A DNA stretch of 64,000 bases from Pseudomonadota bacterium (GCA_023405815.1 JAEXXM010000011.1:1-64000); one strand, 5' to 3'; positions 24,462-33,535 are shown, counted from the stretch's first letter. Made by a program: numbers and translations. The notes: generated by a model not told the origin, from the sequence alone.

Positions 24462-24890
24462 CTAGGACAGGTCGGGCTTGCCCCCGCGCAACCGCTTGAC
24501 GTTGCTGCGGCGGGCCTTCGCCTCGTGGCGTCGCTCCTTGGAGGCCCGCGTCGGCCTGGTCTTGATCCGGCGCTTGGGCTCGATCGATGCCTCGCGGATG
24601 AGCTCGAACAGGCGCTCGCGCGCGTCCTCGCGGTTGCGCTCCTGCGTGCGGTGCCGCTCGGCGCGGATGACAAGCACGCCCTCGTCGGTGAGACGGCGGC
24701 CGGCGAGCCTGGCAAGGCGCACGCGGACATCGCCCGGCAGCGAAGGCGAGGACCGCACATCGAAGCGCAGCTCCACCGCGGTCGACACCTTGTTGACGTT
24801 CTGTCCGCCGGGGCCGGAGGCGCGCACGAAACGCTCCTCGATCTCGGCCTCGTCGAGCTCGACGCGATCGGTGATGGCGATCTTGCCCAT
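24462..24890 (-). CDS. arfB: Peptidyl-tRNA hydrolase ArfB (ribosome rescue)
   Basis: The 142-residue protein is a codon-independent release factor that frees peptides from ribosomes stalled on truncated mRNA. The catalytic GGQ lies at residues 28-30 within SGPGGQNVNK. The basic C-terminal tail (RRIKTRPTRASKERRHEAKARR) is the part that enters the empty mRNA channel. Length and layout match E. coli ArfB (YaeJ). The ATG at 24890 is two bases after the stop of the upstream oxidoreductase gene, so translation is probably coupled. Confidence 0.95.
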   Translation of the reverse strand: MGKIAITDRVELDEAEIEERFVRASGPGGQNVNKVSTAVELRFDVRSSPSLPGDVRVRLARLAGRRLTDEGVLVIRAERHRTQERNREDARERLFELIREASIEPKRRIKTRPTRASKERRHEAKARRSNVKRLRGGKPDLS

Positions 24891-24892
24891 GG

Positions 24893-26542
24893 CTATCGTT
24901 TCGGCCGCGCGCGGAACGGACCGCGCCGCCAACCCTTGAAGTCGCGGATGATCTCGCGCGCCGCGTTGTGCCCCGGCGCGCCGGTGACGCCGCCGCCCGG
25001 ATGCGCCCCCGAGCCGCACAGGTAGAGGCTGCCCAGCGGCAGGCGATAATTCGCATAGCCCAGGCGCGGGCGCGTCGAAAAGAGCTGATCGAGGGACAGC
25101 GCGCCGTGGAAGATGTCGCCATCGACGAGGCCGAAGCGCTGCTCGAGATCGAGCGGAGAGAGCAGCTGGCGGCCGAGAACGGCGCTTTTGAAGTTGGGGG
25201 CGTGGCGCGCTACCGTGTCAATGACGACATCGGCGAAGGCCTCCTTCTCGCGCGGATTGGACCAGCTTTGCGGCGCAGGAAGGCGAGGGGCGACGTGCTG
25301 CACGAACAGGCTGGCGACGTGCTGTCCTGGCGGCGCGAGGCTGTCGTCGAGCGTCGAGGGAATGAGCATCTCGACGACGGGAGACTGCGACCAGCCTGTC
25401 AGCTTGGCATCCAGATAGGCGCGCTCGAGATAGCCGAGCGTCGGGCCAATGACGATGCCGGCACCGTGGTGGTCTTGGGCGTTCGTCCCGGGCCGGCAGG
25501 TGAAGTCGGGAAGCTCGCTCAGGGCGACGTTCATGCGGAACGTACCCGACCCGGTCTTCATGCCTGTGAACAAGGCGCGCGTCTCCTTGGCAACGGAACC
25601 AGGGGGGAGGAGATCGCGGAAGAGGAGCTTGGGCGGCACATTGACGACGACGGCGCGTGCGAACAGCTCTTCGCCATCGGCGAGGGCGACGCCAACGGCT
25701 GCATCGCCGGCCGTGATGATGCGATCCACCTTGGCGCCGGTGCGGATACGTGCGCCGCGCGCCTCAGCCGACGCGCGCATGGCGCTCGTGATGGCGCCCA
25801 TGCCGCCGATAGCGTGCCCCCAGGCGCCGCGCTTGCCGTTCACCTCGCCGAAGCAATGATGCAGAAGCACGTAGGCGGTCCCGGGCGTCGAGGGGGCGGC
25901 GTAGTTGCCGACGATGCCATCGAAGGCGAAGGCGGCCTTGACGACGTCGCTTTCAAACCAGCCGTCGAGGAAGTCCGACGCGCTGCGGGTGAAGAGATCG
26001 ACGAGGACGCGCTTGTCATCCAGCGTCAGATCGAGGAGGCGCTTGCCGACGCGCGCGCCCTTGATGGCTTCGAGTATCCCATCTCCAGCATTGGGCGGCG
26101 TCGTCAGGACGAGATCGCGCAATACATCGGCGGCGCGCTCGAGCGTGGCGTCATAGTCCGGCAGGCGCTCGGCGTCGTGCTGCGAGAATTGGGCGATGGC
26201 CATCTGGCGCTCGGCGAGGCCGCCGCGCATCAGGAGATAGCGGCGCTCGTCGACGGGCCAGAAGTTCGCGGCCGGCCGGTGCACGATGCGAAGGCCATAC
26301 CTTGCCAGCTCCAGGTCGGCGATCACCTTGGGGTTCAGGAGACTGACCGTGTAGGACGCGACCGAGTTGCGGAAGCCCGGGTGAAACTCCTCGGTCACGG
26401 CGGCGCCGCCGACGACGTCGTTCTTTTCCAACACGATGACGCTTAGGCCGGCCGCGGCGAGATAGGCCGCGCAGGTGAGCCCATTATGCCCGGCCCCGAC
26501 AATGAGGACGTCGATCCGATCTTTGGCGACAGGGCCGTTCAT
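24893..26542 (-). CDS. FAD-dependent oxidoreductase, phytoene-desaturase/PYROXD2-like
   Basis: The protein has about 549 residues. The N-terminal dinucleotide-binding motif is VLIVGAGHNGLTCAAYLAAAGL, followed by VLEKNDVVGGAAVTEEF. The middle contains GGMGAITSAM and the C-terminus PGGGVTGAPGHNAAREI, both typical of PYROXD2-like FAD enzymes. Members act on carotenoids or unknown substrates; there are no carotenoid genes nearby. ATG 26542 (MNGPVAK) and GTG 26557 (MSTSRM) are both possible starts and neither has a clear ribosome-binding site. arfB follows directly; a shared transcript without functional link is likely. Confidence 0.88.
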   Translation of the reverse strand: MNGPVAKDRIDVLIVGAGHNGLTCAAYLAAAGLSVIVLEKNDVVGGAAVTEEFHPGFRNSVASYTVSLLNPKVIADLELARYGLRIVHRPAANFWPVDERRYLLMRGGLAERQMAIAQFSQHDAERLPDYDATLERAADVLRDLVLTTPPNAGDGILEAIKGARVGKRLLDLTLDDKRVLVDLFTRSASDFLDGWFESDVVKAAFAFDGIVGNYAAPSTPGTAYVLLHHCFGEVNGKRGAWGHAIGGMGAITSAMRASAEARGARIRTGAKVDRIITAGDAAVGVALADGEELFARAVVVNVPPKLLFRDLLPPGSVAKETRALFTGMKTGSGTFRMNVALSELPDFTCRPGTNAQDHHGAGIVIGPTLGYLERAYLDAKLTGWSQSPVVEMLIPSTLDDSLAPPGQHVASLFVQHVAPRLPAPQSWSNPREKEAFADVVIDTVARHAPNFKSAVLGRQLLSPLDLEQRFGLVDGDIFHGALSLDQLFSTRPRLGYANYRLPLGSLYLCGSGAHPGGGVTGAPGHNAAREIIRDFKGWRRGPFRARPKR

Positions 26543-26737
26543 ACGTGAGGTGCTCACAAGGCAAGGGATCGACGTAGCCGATATCCGCCGCGGCGCCGAC
26601 GCTCCAGAGCAAACAGTGGATTACGGCGCGTTAATATTGATCCGGCTCAAACTTTCCCGCACGTGTTGCGTTAACATATTGCTTAGGATCAGCCACCTAG
26701 CGTCGTCGTTTCAGTTCCGCCTGCCGGAGTCAGATCG

Positions 26738-26971
26738 ATGCACACCAACGCGAAGGCCATCGCCCGGGCTCAGAGCCACGAGGACGCCAGCCATCAGCTT
26801 GGCGGCATGATGATCGTCTCGCTGTTTCCGGCGCTGTTCTGGACGCTGTCCATCGCCGGCATCGGAGCTGCAGTCGGTCACAGCCCGGATGCGGTGGCAC
26901 TGGTAGTGTTCGGGGCGGCGGTGGCGGCGTTCTGCGCCTCGGTGTTCCAGGCGCTCGTCTCCAAGCGATAA
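26738..26971 (+). CDS. Small two-helix membrane protein
   Basis: This 77-residue protein has two hydrophobic segments (about 23-47 and 51-74) after a polar N-terminal part rich in His, Ser and Ala (MHTNAKAIARAQSHEDASHQ). No family is recognised. It lies alone between the divergent FAD oxidoreductase gene and a convergent small gene whose stop is 12 bp away. The upstream 195 bp should hold both promoters and has an AT-rich stretch near 26630-26690. Confidence 0.6.
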   Translation: MHTNAKAIARAQSHEDASHQLGGMMIVSLFPALFWTLSIAGIGAAVGHSPDAVALVVFGAAVAAFCASVFQALVSKR

Positions 26972-26983
26972 TCCGCGAAACCG

Positions 26984-27250
26984 TTAGCTGACGCCGCCCC
27001 AGCCGCAGCGCATCTTCTCACACACGCGGCCGGCGCCGCACGAGACCCTCACGAAACGGCAAACCCGGCAGCTATAGCTCGACAGACAGCCGCGATATGA
27101 GCCGCCCTTGCGGAAGTTGCAGGTGAGTATCGTCTGGCAATCGCGCTGAGGGTTGATCAGGCCACCCGGGCCTTCTTGCGCACTTGTGAGTGTCGGCAGC
27201 GCAGCAAGAGCCACCGCCAGAATGATCGCAGACAAGCCCAGTCGCTGCAT
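26984..27250 (-). CDS. Small secreted cysteine-rich protein
   Basis: The protein has 88 residues. The signal peptide MQRLGLSAIILAVALAALPT (cleavage near TSA) is followed by about 64 mature residues with nine cysteines, including SCRVCRFVRVSC and VCEKMRCGW. The spacing resembles small disulfide-rich proteins, but no known toxin or inhibitor family is recognised. ATG 27250 is chosen because it starts the signal; the longer in-frame start adds residues without sense. It probably acts in the periplasm. No partner gene is apparent. Confidence 0.68.
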   Translation of the reverse strand: MQRLGLSAIILAVALAALPTLTSAQEGPGGLINPQRDCQTILTCNFRKGGSYRGCLSSYSCRVCRFVRVSCGAGRVCEKMRCGWGGVS

Positions 27251-27434
27251 CTTCAAGCCCCGATGCATCTCAACCCGAACGCAGTGTGCGGGAGGCCCGG
27301 AGCCCTGGCAACCGAATGGCGAAAACTCAGTACACGAGGTACGCACGGGTGTGCCGTTGCGGCCACGCCTTGCATAAGCGCCCCTTGTGCGGCGGACGAT
27401 AATCTCGCCCGCCGGCACTTTTCGGCCTGTGGAT

Positions 27435-28328
27435 TTACTCCGCGGCTTTGCGCGACGGCTGCACGGACGCCATGTAGTCGTTCAGCAGGTTCATGCTGAT
27501 CTCGCCCGGCTTGTACTTGTGCTCGCCGATCTCGGAGACCGGCGTCACCTCGGCGGCGGTGCCGGTGACGAACACCTCGGAGAAATCCTTCAACTCCTCT
27601 GGCATGATCGCCCGCTCGATCACCTGATAGCCGCGCTTCTTGGCGAGCTCGATGACAGTGCGGCGGGTGATGCCGTCGAGGAAGCAATCGGGATCGGGCG
27701 TATGGATAACGCCGTCCTTGATGAGGAAGATGTTGGCGCCGGTGCACTCGGCAACGCGGCCACGCCAGTCGAGCATCAGGGCGTCGGCATAGCCGGCGCG
27801 CTCGGCGCGGTGCTTCTCCACGGTGCAGATCATGTAGAGGCCGGCTGCCTTGCTCCGCGAGGGCGCCGTGGCCGGGTCAGGGCGGCGGTACTTCGCCATG
27901 GTGAGGCGGATGCCCTTCAGGCGCTGCTCGAGCGGGAAGTAGGACCCCCACTCCCATGCTGCAACTGCGAGATGGATCTTCGTCGCCTGCGCCGAGACGC
28001 CGATCTGCTCGGAGCCGCGGTAGGCGATGGGACGGATGTAGCAGTCAGAGAGCTTGTTGGCTTCTACGACGTCGCGGCAGATCTGATCGATCTCGGCGAC
28101 GGAGTAGGGCACCTCGAAGTCCAGCATATCGGCGCTGTCCTTCAAACGCTGCGAGTGCTCCGACAGCTTGAAGATGGCGCCGCCGTAGGCCCTCAGCCCC
28201 TCGAACACGGCGCTGCCGTAGTGCAGCGCATGGGTGAGGACGTGTATGTTCGCCTCGCGCCAAGGGACCATCTTGCCGTCGAGCCAGATGAGACCGTCGC
28301 GATCGTGAAAAGGGGCTGGCCCGGACAT
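27435..28328 (-). CDS. ilvE: Branched-chain amino-acid aminotransferase
   Basis: The 297-residue fold-type IV PLP enzyme transfers amino groups between glutamate and the keto acids of Leu, Ile and Val. Markers are HALHYGSAVFEGLRAY, CYIRPIAYRG, the probable PLP lysine in PSRSKAAGLYM, and VAECTGANIFLIKDG. ATG 28328 (MSGPAPF) follows a GGAGAGGA ribosome-binding site, which decides it over the longer in-frame start at 28358. It is divergent from the MarR gene, with 198 bp between the starts. Confidence 0.94.
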   Translation of the reverse strand: MSGPAPFHDRDGLIWLDGKMVPWREANIHVLTHALHYGSAVFEGLRAYGGAIFKLSEHSQRLKDSADMLDFEVPYSVAEIDQICRDVVEANKLSDCYIRPIAYRGSEQIGVSAQATKIHLAVAAWEWGSYFPLEQRLKGIRLTMAKYRRPDPATAPSRSKAAGLYMICTVEKHRAERAGYADALMLDWRGRVAECTGANIFLIKDGVIHTPDPDCFLDGITRRTVIELAKKRGYQVIERAIMPEELKDFSEVFVTGTAAEVTPVSEIGEHKYKPGEISMNLLNDYMASVQPSRKAAE

Positions 28329-28526
28329 GCGTATCCTCTCCGTAGACTTTCGCGCCAAGATCGCTAGTTAGACTGGCTCGGTGACGAGACAGCCGGTGGG
28401 CGCCGTTGCTGGTGATCCAGACCGCCCCCGCGCGCATTTCGCCCGGGCATTTCACCCGCGCGAAGACGCAGATCGATTGCGCAAAATGACTTGCCATGAC
28501 TAACAATCGAGGCCAAATAAGTCAAC

Positions 28527-29102
28527 ATGACTGACATAACGTCCGACAGCGTTGCGGCCCGCCGCATGTCGCGCTCCGGCGGCACGCAGCCTGCCGCCGG
28601 CACTCCCTCCCGGCCGACGCCGGATGGCGGAGATCAAAGCGACCTCGTGGCCTGCGTGGAACTCCTGTTTTTTGCCTATCGCGACTTCACAGGCGGCCCC
28701 GATGCGGTGCTGGAGGAATACGGCTTCGGGCGCGCTCATCACCGGGTGCTGCATTTCGTGCATCGCAACCCCGGCCTGCGCGTTGCCGATCTGCTCGACA
28801 TCCTCAAGATCACCAAGCAGAGCCTCGCTCGCGTTCTAAAGCAGCTCATTGATAAAGGCTTCATTATGCAAAGGGCGGGAAATGACGACCGGCGCGAAAG
28901 GCGACTGTTCGTCACCGCCAAGGGCAGTCGGCTCGTGGAGAAGCTCACGGCACTGCAGACCCAGCACATCGAGGCCGCGCTCGCCAAGGCCGGCCCAGGC
29001 GCCGCCGAATTTGCGCGCCGCTTCCTTTTTGCCATGATTACCGAGTCGGATCGCCCGCGGGTGGAGGCGCTGGTAAAGCTGGCCTCTGCGGCGCCCACAT
29101 GA
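28527..29102 (+). CDS. MarR-family transcriptional regulator, PetP-like
   Basis: The protein has 191 residues. A polar N-terminal extension (about 1-35) precedes a MarR domain with the winged-helix segment VADLLDILKITKQSLARVLKQL and wing NDDRRERRLFVTAKG. The gene is followed at 31 bp by an OmpR-type response regulator and then a kinase, all on the same strand. This order is like petP-petR of Rhodobacter, where both proteins are needed for expression of respiratory and photosynthetic cytochrome genes. A ligand is not known. Confidence 0.9.
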   Translation: MTDITSDSVAARRMSRSGGTQPAAGTPSRPTPDGGDQSDLVACVELLFFAYRDFTGGPDAVLEEYGFGRAHHRVLHFVHRNPGLRVADLLDILKITKQSLARVLKQLIDKGFIMQRAGNDDRRERRLFVTAKGSRLVEKLTALQTQHIEAALAKAGPGAAEFARRFLFAMITESDRPRVEALVKLASAAPT

Positions 29103-29132
29103 GGCGCGGGCACTTCTAGGCGAGGGGCGAAC

Positions 29133-29843
29133 ATGAGATCCGCAAAGGTCGCGAGCGCACCGCTTCCCGACAACGCGCCGCACGTGCTCATCGTCGATGA
29201 CGACCAGAAGATCCGCGACCTGCTCGGACGCTATCTTTCCGAGCAAGGCTTCCGCGTGACGACGGCGCAGGATGCAGCGAGCGCACGCGCGGGCATGCGC
29301 GGGCTCGAGTTCGACGCGGTGCTGCTCGACGTGATGATGCCGGGCGAAAGCGGTCTCGACCTTGCGCGCGAGCTCAAGGCTACGCGCCCCGTTCCCATTT
29401 GCATGCTGACGGCACGCTCGGATCCTGAGCATCGCATCGAGGGACTGGAGGCGGGTGTCGACGACTACCTGCCGAAGCCGTTCGAGCCGCGCGAATTGCT
29501 CCTGCGCCTGCGCAACATCCTCAGGCGCGCAGCAGGCGGGGGCGGGCCGAGCGAAGAAGTGCGCATGGGGAACTACGTGTTCCACGTGTCGCGCGGGGAG
29601 CTGAAGCACAACGAGGAGACGGTGAAGCTCACCGAGCGCGAGCGCGACCTTTTGCGCATGTTCGCCCAGCGCATCGGCATGCCCATCCCGCGGCATGAAC
29701 TGGCGCCGGAGGATTCCACGGGCAGCGACCGCGCCATAGACGTTCAAATCAACCGTCTGAGACGGAAAATCGAGACCGATCCCTCAAATCCCGTGTACCT
29801 CCAGACAGTGCGCGGCAAAGGGTATATCCTCTACTCCGATTGA
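29133..29843 (+). CDS. OmpR-family response regulator, PetR-like
   Basis: The protein has 236 residues. The receiver domain (about 13-130) has the acidic pair in VDDDQ, phosphoacceptor Asp66 in LLDVMMPGESG and the Lys in LPKPFE. The C-terminal winged helix (about 140-235) has the OmpR pattern ending VYLQTVRGKGYILY. It sits 31 bp behind the MarR gene and 28 bp ahead of the histidine kinase gene. The kinase next door is its likely partner. The start follows GAGGGG. Confidence 0.95.
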   Translation: MRSAKVASAPLPDNAPHVLIVDDDQKIRDLLGRYLSEQGFRVTTAQDAASARAGMRGLEFDAVLLDVMMPGESGLDLARELKATRPVPICMLTARSDPEHRIEGLEAGVDDYLPKPFEPRELLLRLRNILRRAAGGGGPSEEVRMGNYVFHVSRGELKHNEETVKLTERERDLLRMFAQRIGMPIPRHELAPEDSTGSDRAIDVQINRLRRKIETDPSNPVYLQTVRGKGYILYSD

Positions 29844-29871
29844 TCCCGCGCGTACCTGAGGTTGTCGGTTG

Positions 29872-31428
29872 ATGCTCGCCAGAGGCGACGAGCCGGAGCG
29901 CCGTTCGTTGCTGCCGTGGCCTGCGCTGTGGCAGGCGCTCGGGCGTGTCCGTGTTCCGGCGCTGCCGCGCATACGGCTTTCGCGACCGCGTACACCTGCG
30001 TTCCTCCGCAAGGCGTGGCAGAGCCTGCCCCCGCCGCCCGGGTGGCTCGTTGCGTTCGGCGCCTGGTTCGCACGCACGCACAATCGCAACATGGCGATCA
30101 TCGGCGGCTGGCTCGCCGACGTCCTGCCGAAGGGCCTCTATGCGCGCGCGTTGATCATCATCATCGCGCCCATCGTGGTGCTCGAAGGCGTGATCGCGTT
30201 CGTGTTCATGGAGCGTCACTGGCAGGCGGTGACGCGGCGCCTTTCGGAGGCCACCGCTCGCGACATCGCGGCGCTTATCGACATTTACGAGGAGTATCCA
30301 AAGAAGGACGACTACAGCCAGCTCATCGAGATGGCGCGCGATCGGTTGAGCCTGTCGATGCAGGTTCTGCCGCCGGGCGATCTTCCAGCGCCGCGCCCCA
30401 AGCCGTTCTTCGCGCTGCTCGACCGCGCGCTGTCGGGCGAGATCCGCAAGCAGGTGCAGAAGCCGTTCTGGATCGACACCGTCGGCCAGTCTCGACACGT
30501 GGAAATTCGCGTCAAGCTGGAGAACGCGATCCTGCGCTTCGTCGCGACGCGCTCGCAGACCTACGCGTCGAACTCGCACATCTTCCTTCTGTGGATGATC
30601 GGCTCGTCGGTGATCCTGCTCACGGTCGCCATCCTGTTCCTGCGCAATCAGATCCGGCCCATTCTGCGCCTCGCCGAAGCGGCCGATGCCTTCGGCAAGG
30701 GGCGCAAGGTCCCTGACGATTTCCGGCCGCGCGGCGCGCGCGAGGTGCGCCAGGCCGCCGTCGCGTTCCTCGAAATGCGCGATCGCATCACGACGCACGT
30801 CGAGCAGCGCACCACCATGCTCGCCGGCGTCAGCCACGACCTGCGGACGATCCTGACGCGCTTCAAGCTGGAGCTGGCGCTGCTCGGCGATTCACCCGAG
30901 GCGCTGTCGCTGCAGGCCGACGTGCGCGAAATGCAGGACATGCTCGAAGACTACCTCGCGTTCGCCAAGGGCGACGGCGGCGAGGAAAGTGCGCCGACGA
31001 AATTGCGCGAGCTGCTCGAGGAAGTGGAGGCTGAGGCGCAGTACTTCGGCACGCCGATCGAGCTCAAGATGCGCAAGCGCAGCGAAGAGCTGGTGCTGCC
31101 GCTGAAGCGCCAGGCGTTCAAGCGCGCCGTCACCAACCTCGTGTCGAACGCGGCGCGCTTCGGCGACCAGATCATCATCCGCGGCGCCGTGGAAGGCCAA
31201 TGGGTGCGCGTCGAGGTCGACGACAACGGCCCCGGAATCCCGCCCGACGAGCGCGCCAACGTCTTCCGGCCGTTCTACCGGCTTGACCACGCGCGCAACC
31301 AGGATGAGGGCAACACGGGCCTTGGACTCGCGATCGCGCGCGACATAGCGAAGAGCCATGGCGGCGACATCACGCTCGGCGAGAGCTCGATGGGCGGCCT
31401 GCGCGCGGTGATCTCGGTGCCGCTCTAG
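29872..31428 (+). CDS. Membrane histidine kinase, EnvZ-like
   Basis: The protein has 518 residues. A basic, Pro-rich cytoplasmic N-terminus of about 90 residues is unusual for the family. It is followed by a transmembrane helix (about 97-117), a periplasmic sensor of about 130 residues, a second helix (about 243-262), HAMP (about 263-315) and a HisKA domain with His322 in GVSHDLRTILTR. ATPase boxes NLVSNAARFG (N), DDNGPGIP (G1) and GNTGLGLAIA (G2) are intact. The proline usually found five residues after the His is replaced by Ile. GAGG lies upstream of the ATG. The signal sensed is unknown. Confidence 0.93.
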   Translation: MLARGDEPERRSLLPWPALWQALGRVRVPALPRIRLSRPRTPAFLRKAWQSLPPPPGWLVAFGAWFARTHNRNMAIIGGWLADVLPKGLYARALIIIIAPIVVLEGVIAFVFMERHWQAVTRRLSEATARDIAALIDIYEEYPKKDDYSQLIEMARDRLSLSMQVLPPGDLPAPRPKPFFALLDRALSGEIRKQVQKPFWIDTVGQSRHVEIRVKLENAILRFVATRSQTYASNSHIFLLWMIGSSVILLTVAILFLRNQIRPILRLAEAADAFGKGRKVPDDFRPRGAREVRQAAVAFLEMRDRITTHVEQRTTMLAGVSHDLRTILTRFKLELALLGDSPEALSLQADVREMQDMLEDYLAFAKGDGGEESAPTKLRELLEEVEAEAQYFGTPIELKMRKRSEELVLPLKRQAFKRAVTNLVSNAARFGDQIIIRGAVEGQWVRVEVDDNGPGIPPDERANVFRPFYRLDHARNQDEGNTGLGLAIARDIAKSHGGDITLGESSMGGLRAVISVPL

Positions 31429-31484
31429 ATTTCTTGTTCCCCGACACGAGCATTGATGAACGTTGCGCGCGGCCCTCGTAGCGC

Positions 31485-31540
31485 GAGCTGATGGCCGGCG
31501 CTCGCGCCGGGGCGCCTTGCGCCCTTGCCGCTTCGCGGCC
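31485..31540. repeat. Three-hairpin palindromic repeat, copy B
   Basis: It begins GAGCTGATGGCC like copy A and holds CCGGCG-CTCG-CGCCGG, GGGCGC-CTT-GCGCCC and GCCGC-TTC-GCGGC. The two copies differ in stem sequences but keep pairing. It too lies between convergent genes. Confidence 0.7.
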
Positions 31541-31560
31541 AAGAGAGCCGATACTCGTCG

Positions 31561-32250
31561 TTACGATAGAGCGCCGGGGGGAACGGAGGCGGCAGCATCG
31601 GTGCCGGGCTCGGGAGTGGGCGTCGTCGCAGCCGGCCGCTTCTTCGCAGCATCACAGCACGACCTGGCGAAATCGCAGAGCCTGCCGAAAACGCTATCGA
31701 ACTGCTGCAGCGCCTGCTCGCCGCGGCGCAGGCGCCGGTCGAGCGCGGCCATCGTCTTGGCAAGCCCCGGGTCATCATCGTCGAGCCAGGTGCGGTAGAC
31801 CGAAGCGTAGACCGTTCCGAGGCCCACAGCGCGCAATTGCCCCTCGATCCCGTCGGCACGGATGCCGGCAGCACGCAGCATCCAGGGCTGCGAGCGCGCG
31901 ACGGCGCAGGCGATGGCGGGATCGAGGGGCCAGGCGGCGGCGATGGACTTCAAGGCCGGCTTGTAGGCGGCGAGCACATCGAAACGGCTCATGATCACCT
32001 CGAACAGGGCATCGCGGGCGGGCTGCGTGCCGGTGCGGTGCGGGGCGCGCGCGAGCACGGCGTCATCGACCATGCGCACGAAAGCCGCCACGACCTCACT
32101 CTTGCTCGTGAACTCGTTGCGGACGTCCACCAGGCTCACGCCGGCGGCCTCGGCAATTTCCGTGAGCGTCACCTGGTGCCAGGGACGCTCGGCGGCGAGT
32201 TTCATTGCCGCGGCGACGAGGCGTCCCTTGATCGTCAATTGGTCGAGCAT
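31561..32250 (-). CDS. TetR-family transcriptional regulator
   Basis: The protein has 229 residues. The N-terminal helix-turn-helix (about 8-55) reads LVAAAMKLAAERPWHQVTLT, then EIAEAAGVSLVDVRNEF. The C-terminal ligand domain of about 140 residues and a Pro/Ala/Thr-rich tail follow. The family pattern ITL-x-E-I-A supports the call. The start ATG 32250 (MLDQLTIKG) has GGAG about ten bases upstream; ATG 32274 adds eight residues. Its target is unknown; the neighbouring proC is 424 bp upstream on the same strand. Confidence 0.85.
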   Translation of the reverse strand: MLDQLTIKGRLVAAAMKLAAERPWHQVTLTEIAEAAGVSLVDVRNEFTSKSEVVAAFVRMVDDAVLARAPHRTGTQPARDALFEVIMSRFDVLAAYKPALKSIAAAWPLDPAIACAVARSQPWMLRAAGIRADGIEGQLRAVGLGTVYASVYRTWLDDDDPGLAKTMAALDRRLRRGEQALQQFDSVFGRLCDFARSCCDAAKKRPAATTPTPEPGTDAAASVPPGALS

Positions 32251-32674
32251 TGGCGCGGCTCCGGTTGGCAGCATGGCTATCACGTAAGAATTCGGGGCGA
32301 CGATCTGAAGGCATCGGGCGGCAGTAAAAGCCACTGGCATTTGGCAGCGGCTGGTCGGAAGAGCGGCGGATCGAGCCCCAAGAACTTCGTATCCTTGCGG
32401 GCACAAGTCCCTAGCGCAGCAGGGAAAAAGTCCCGATGCGCACACATTCTCGTGAGTGCGGCATTCCGAGCGTTGCCAGAAGTGTAACAATATATCATAA
32501 CGATGAGCACGGATGCGACGCGGAAGGCGCCTCACGCGCAACCGGCAAAAGGCCTCTCCTCCTTGGCTTCTAGCCGTCGGCGCCACCGTCCACCGAATTG
32601 CCTGGGCCCGCCGGGGCTAACGCCCGCTCAGGCAACTGCAAGAGACGCGGCCGCGACGGCTTTGAGCTTCTCGC
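32251..32674. other. 424-bp intergenic region between tetR and proC
   Basis: I see no credible gene here. It holds an AT-rich patch near 32485-32503 and, behind proC, an inverted repeat (TTGCCTG at 32598-32604 with CAGGCAA at 32629-32635) that could be the proC terminator, although no T run follows it. Confidence 0.5.
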
Positions 32675-33496
32675 TCACTTGGCCAGCTCGCGGCCGCGCT
32701 TCGTTGCAGCGGCCACTGCGGCGGTCATGAGCTTCTGCAGCCCTTCCTCTCCGCCCAGCACCTCCAACGCTGCCGCCGTCGTGCCGCCGGGCGAGGTCAC
32801 GTTGTGGCGCAGCTCGGATGGCGAAAGCTCCGAGGCCTCAAGCAACGCCGCCGAACCGATGATAGTGGCGCGGGCGATCTGCTCGGCCAGCCTGGCGTCG
32901 AGGCCGGCGGCGCGGCCTGCCTCGGCGAGGCATTCGGTCAGAAAGAAGACGTAAGCGGGTCCGGAGCCCGACACTGCCGTCACCGGATCGAGCAAGGATT
33001 CGTCGTCGACCCAGACGACCTCGCCCACGGCCGACAAGAGGTCGTCGGCGAGGGCGCGCTGCACCGGCGTTACGCTGGCATTGGGGACGGCAACAGTGAT
33101 GCCGCGCTGGATCGACGCCGGCGTGTTCGGCATGGCGCGCACGATGGGCGCATGCGGCAGGTACTTCTCGAACGCTGAGAGCGGGCGTCCGGCGGCAATG
33201 GACAGGAGAAGCGTATCGGGGCCGGCGAGCTTTGAAAGGCCCGGCATCACCTGATCGATGATCTGCGGCTTGACGGCGACTAGGATGACCGCCGGCGGCT
33301 GCGTCAGGGCGTCGATGAAGGGGACGACGTCGATCGCCTGGCCGGCGAGGAAGGAAGCGACCGCCGGGGCGGGCGAGGGCTCCTGCACGATCACCTGTCG
33401 CGCATCCAGCCCGCGGGCGAGCAATCCCTCAAGGATCGCTCCCCCCATCTTACCGGCCCCTGCGAGGAGCAGAGGACCTTCAAGTGTAAAGCTCAT
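32675..33496 (-). CDS. proC: Pyrroline-5-carboxylate reductase
   Basis: The 273-residue enzyme reduces pyrroline-5-carboxylate with NAD(P)H in the last step of proline synthesis. The Rossmann motif is LLLAGAGKMGGAILEG, and ILVAVKPQIID, VRAMPNTPASIQRG and the C-terminal SVTSPGGTT-like segment NVTSPGGTTAAALEVL are family hallmarks. Length matches the usual 270. The YbjN gene lies 39 bp upstream on the same strand and UbiK further up, so the three may form a transcription unit. Confidence 0.96.
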   Translation of the reverse strand: MSFTLEGPLLLAGAGKMGGAILEGLLARGLDARQVIVQEPSPAPAVASFLAGQAIDVVPFIDALTQPPAVILVAVKPQIIDQVMPGLSKLAGPDTLLLSIAAGRPLSAFEKYLPHAPIVRAMPNTPASIQRGITVAVPNASVTPVQRALADDLLSAVGEVVWVDDESLLDPVTAVSGSGPAYVFFLTECLAEAGRAAGLDARLAEQIARATIIGSAALLEASELSPSELRHNVTSPGGTTAAALEVLGGEEGLQKLMTAAVAAATKRGRELAK

Positions 33497-33535
33497 TGGT
33501 GCGCCCGTGGAACAGCGGGCGTCATGGCGCCCAGT

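Noticed and set aside
24283..24465. Possible 60-residue plus-strand protein beginning MYVPKIAEIMSYAQ
   Set aside because: It has no ribosome-binding site or family similarity and fills the space between two minus-strand genes. It is left as intergenic.
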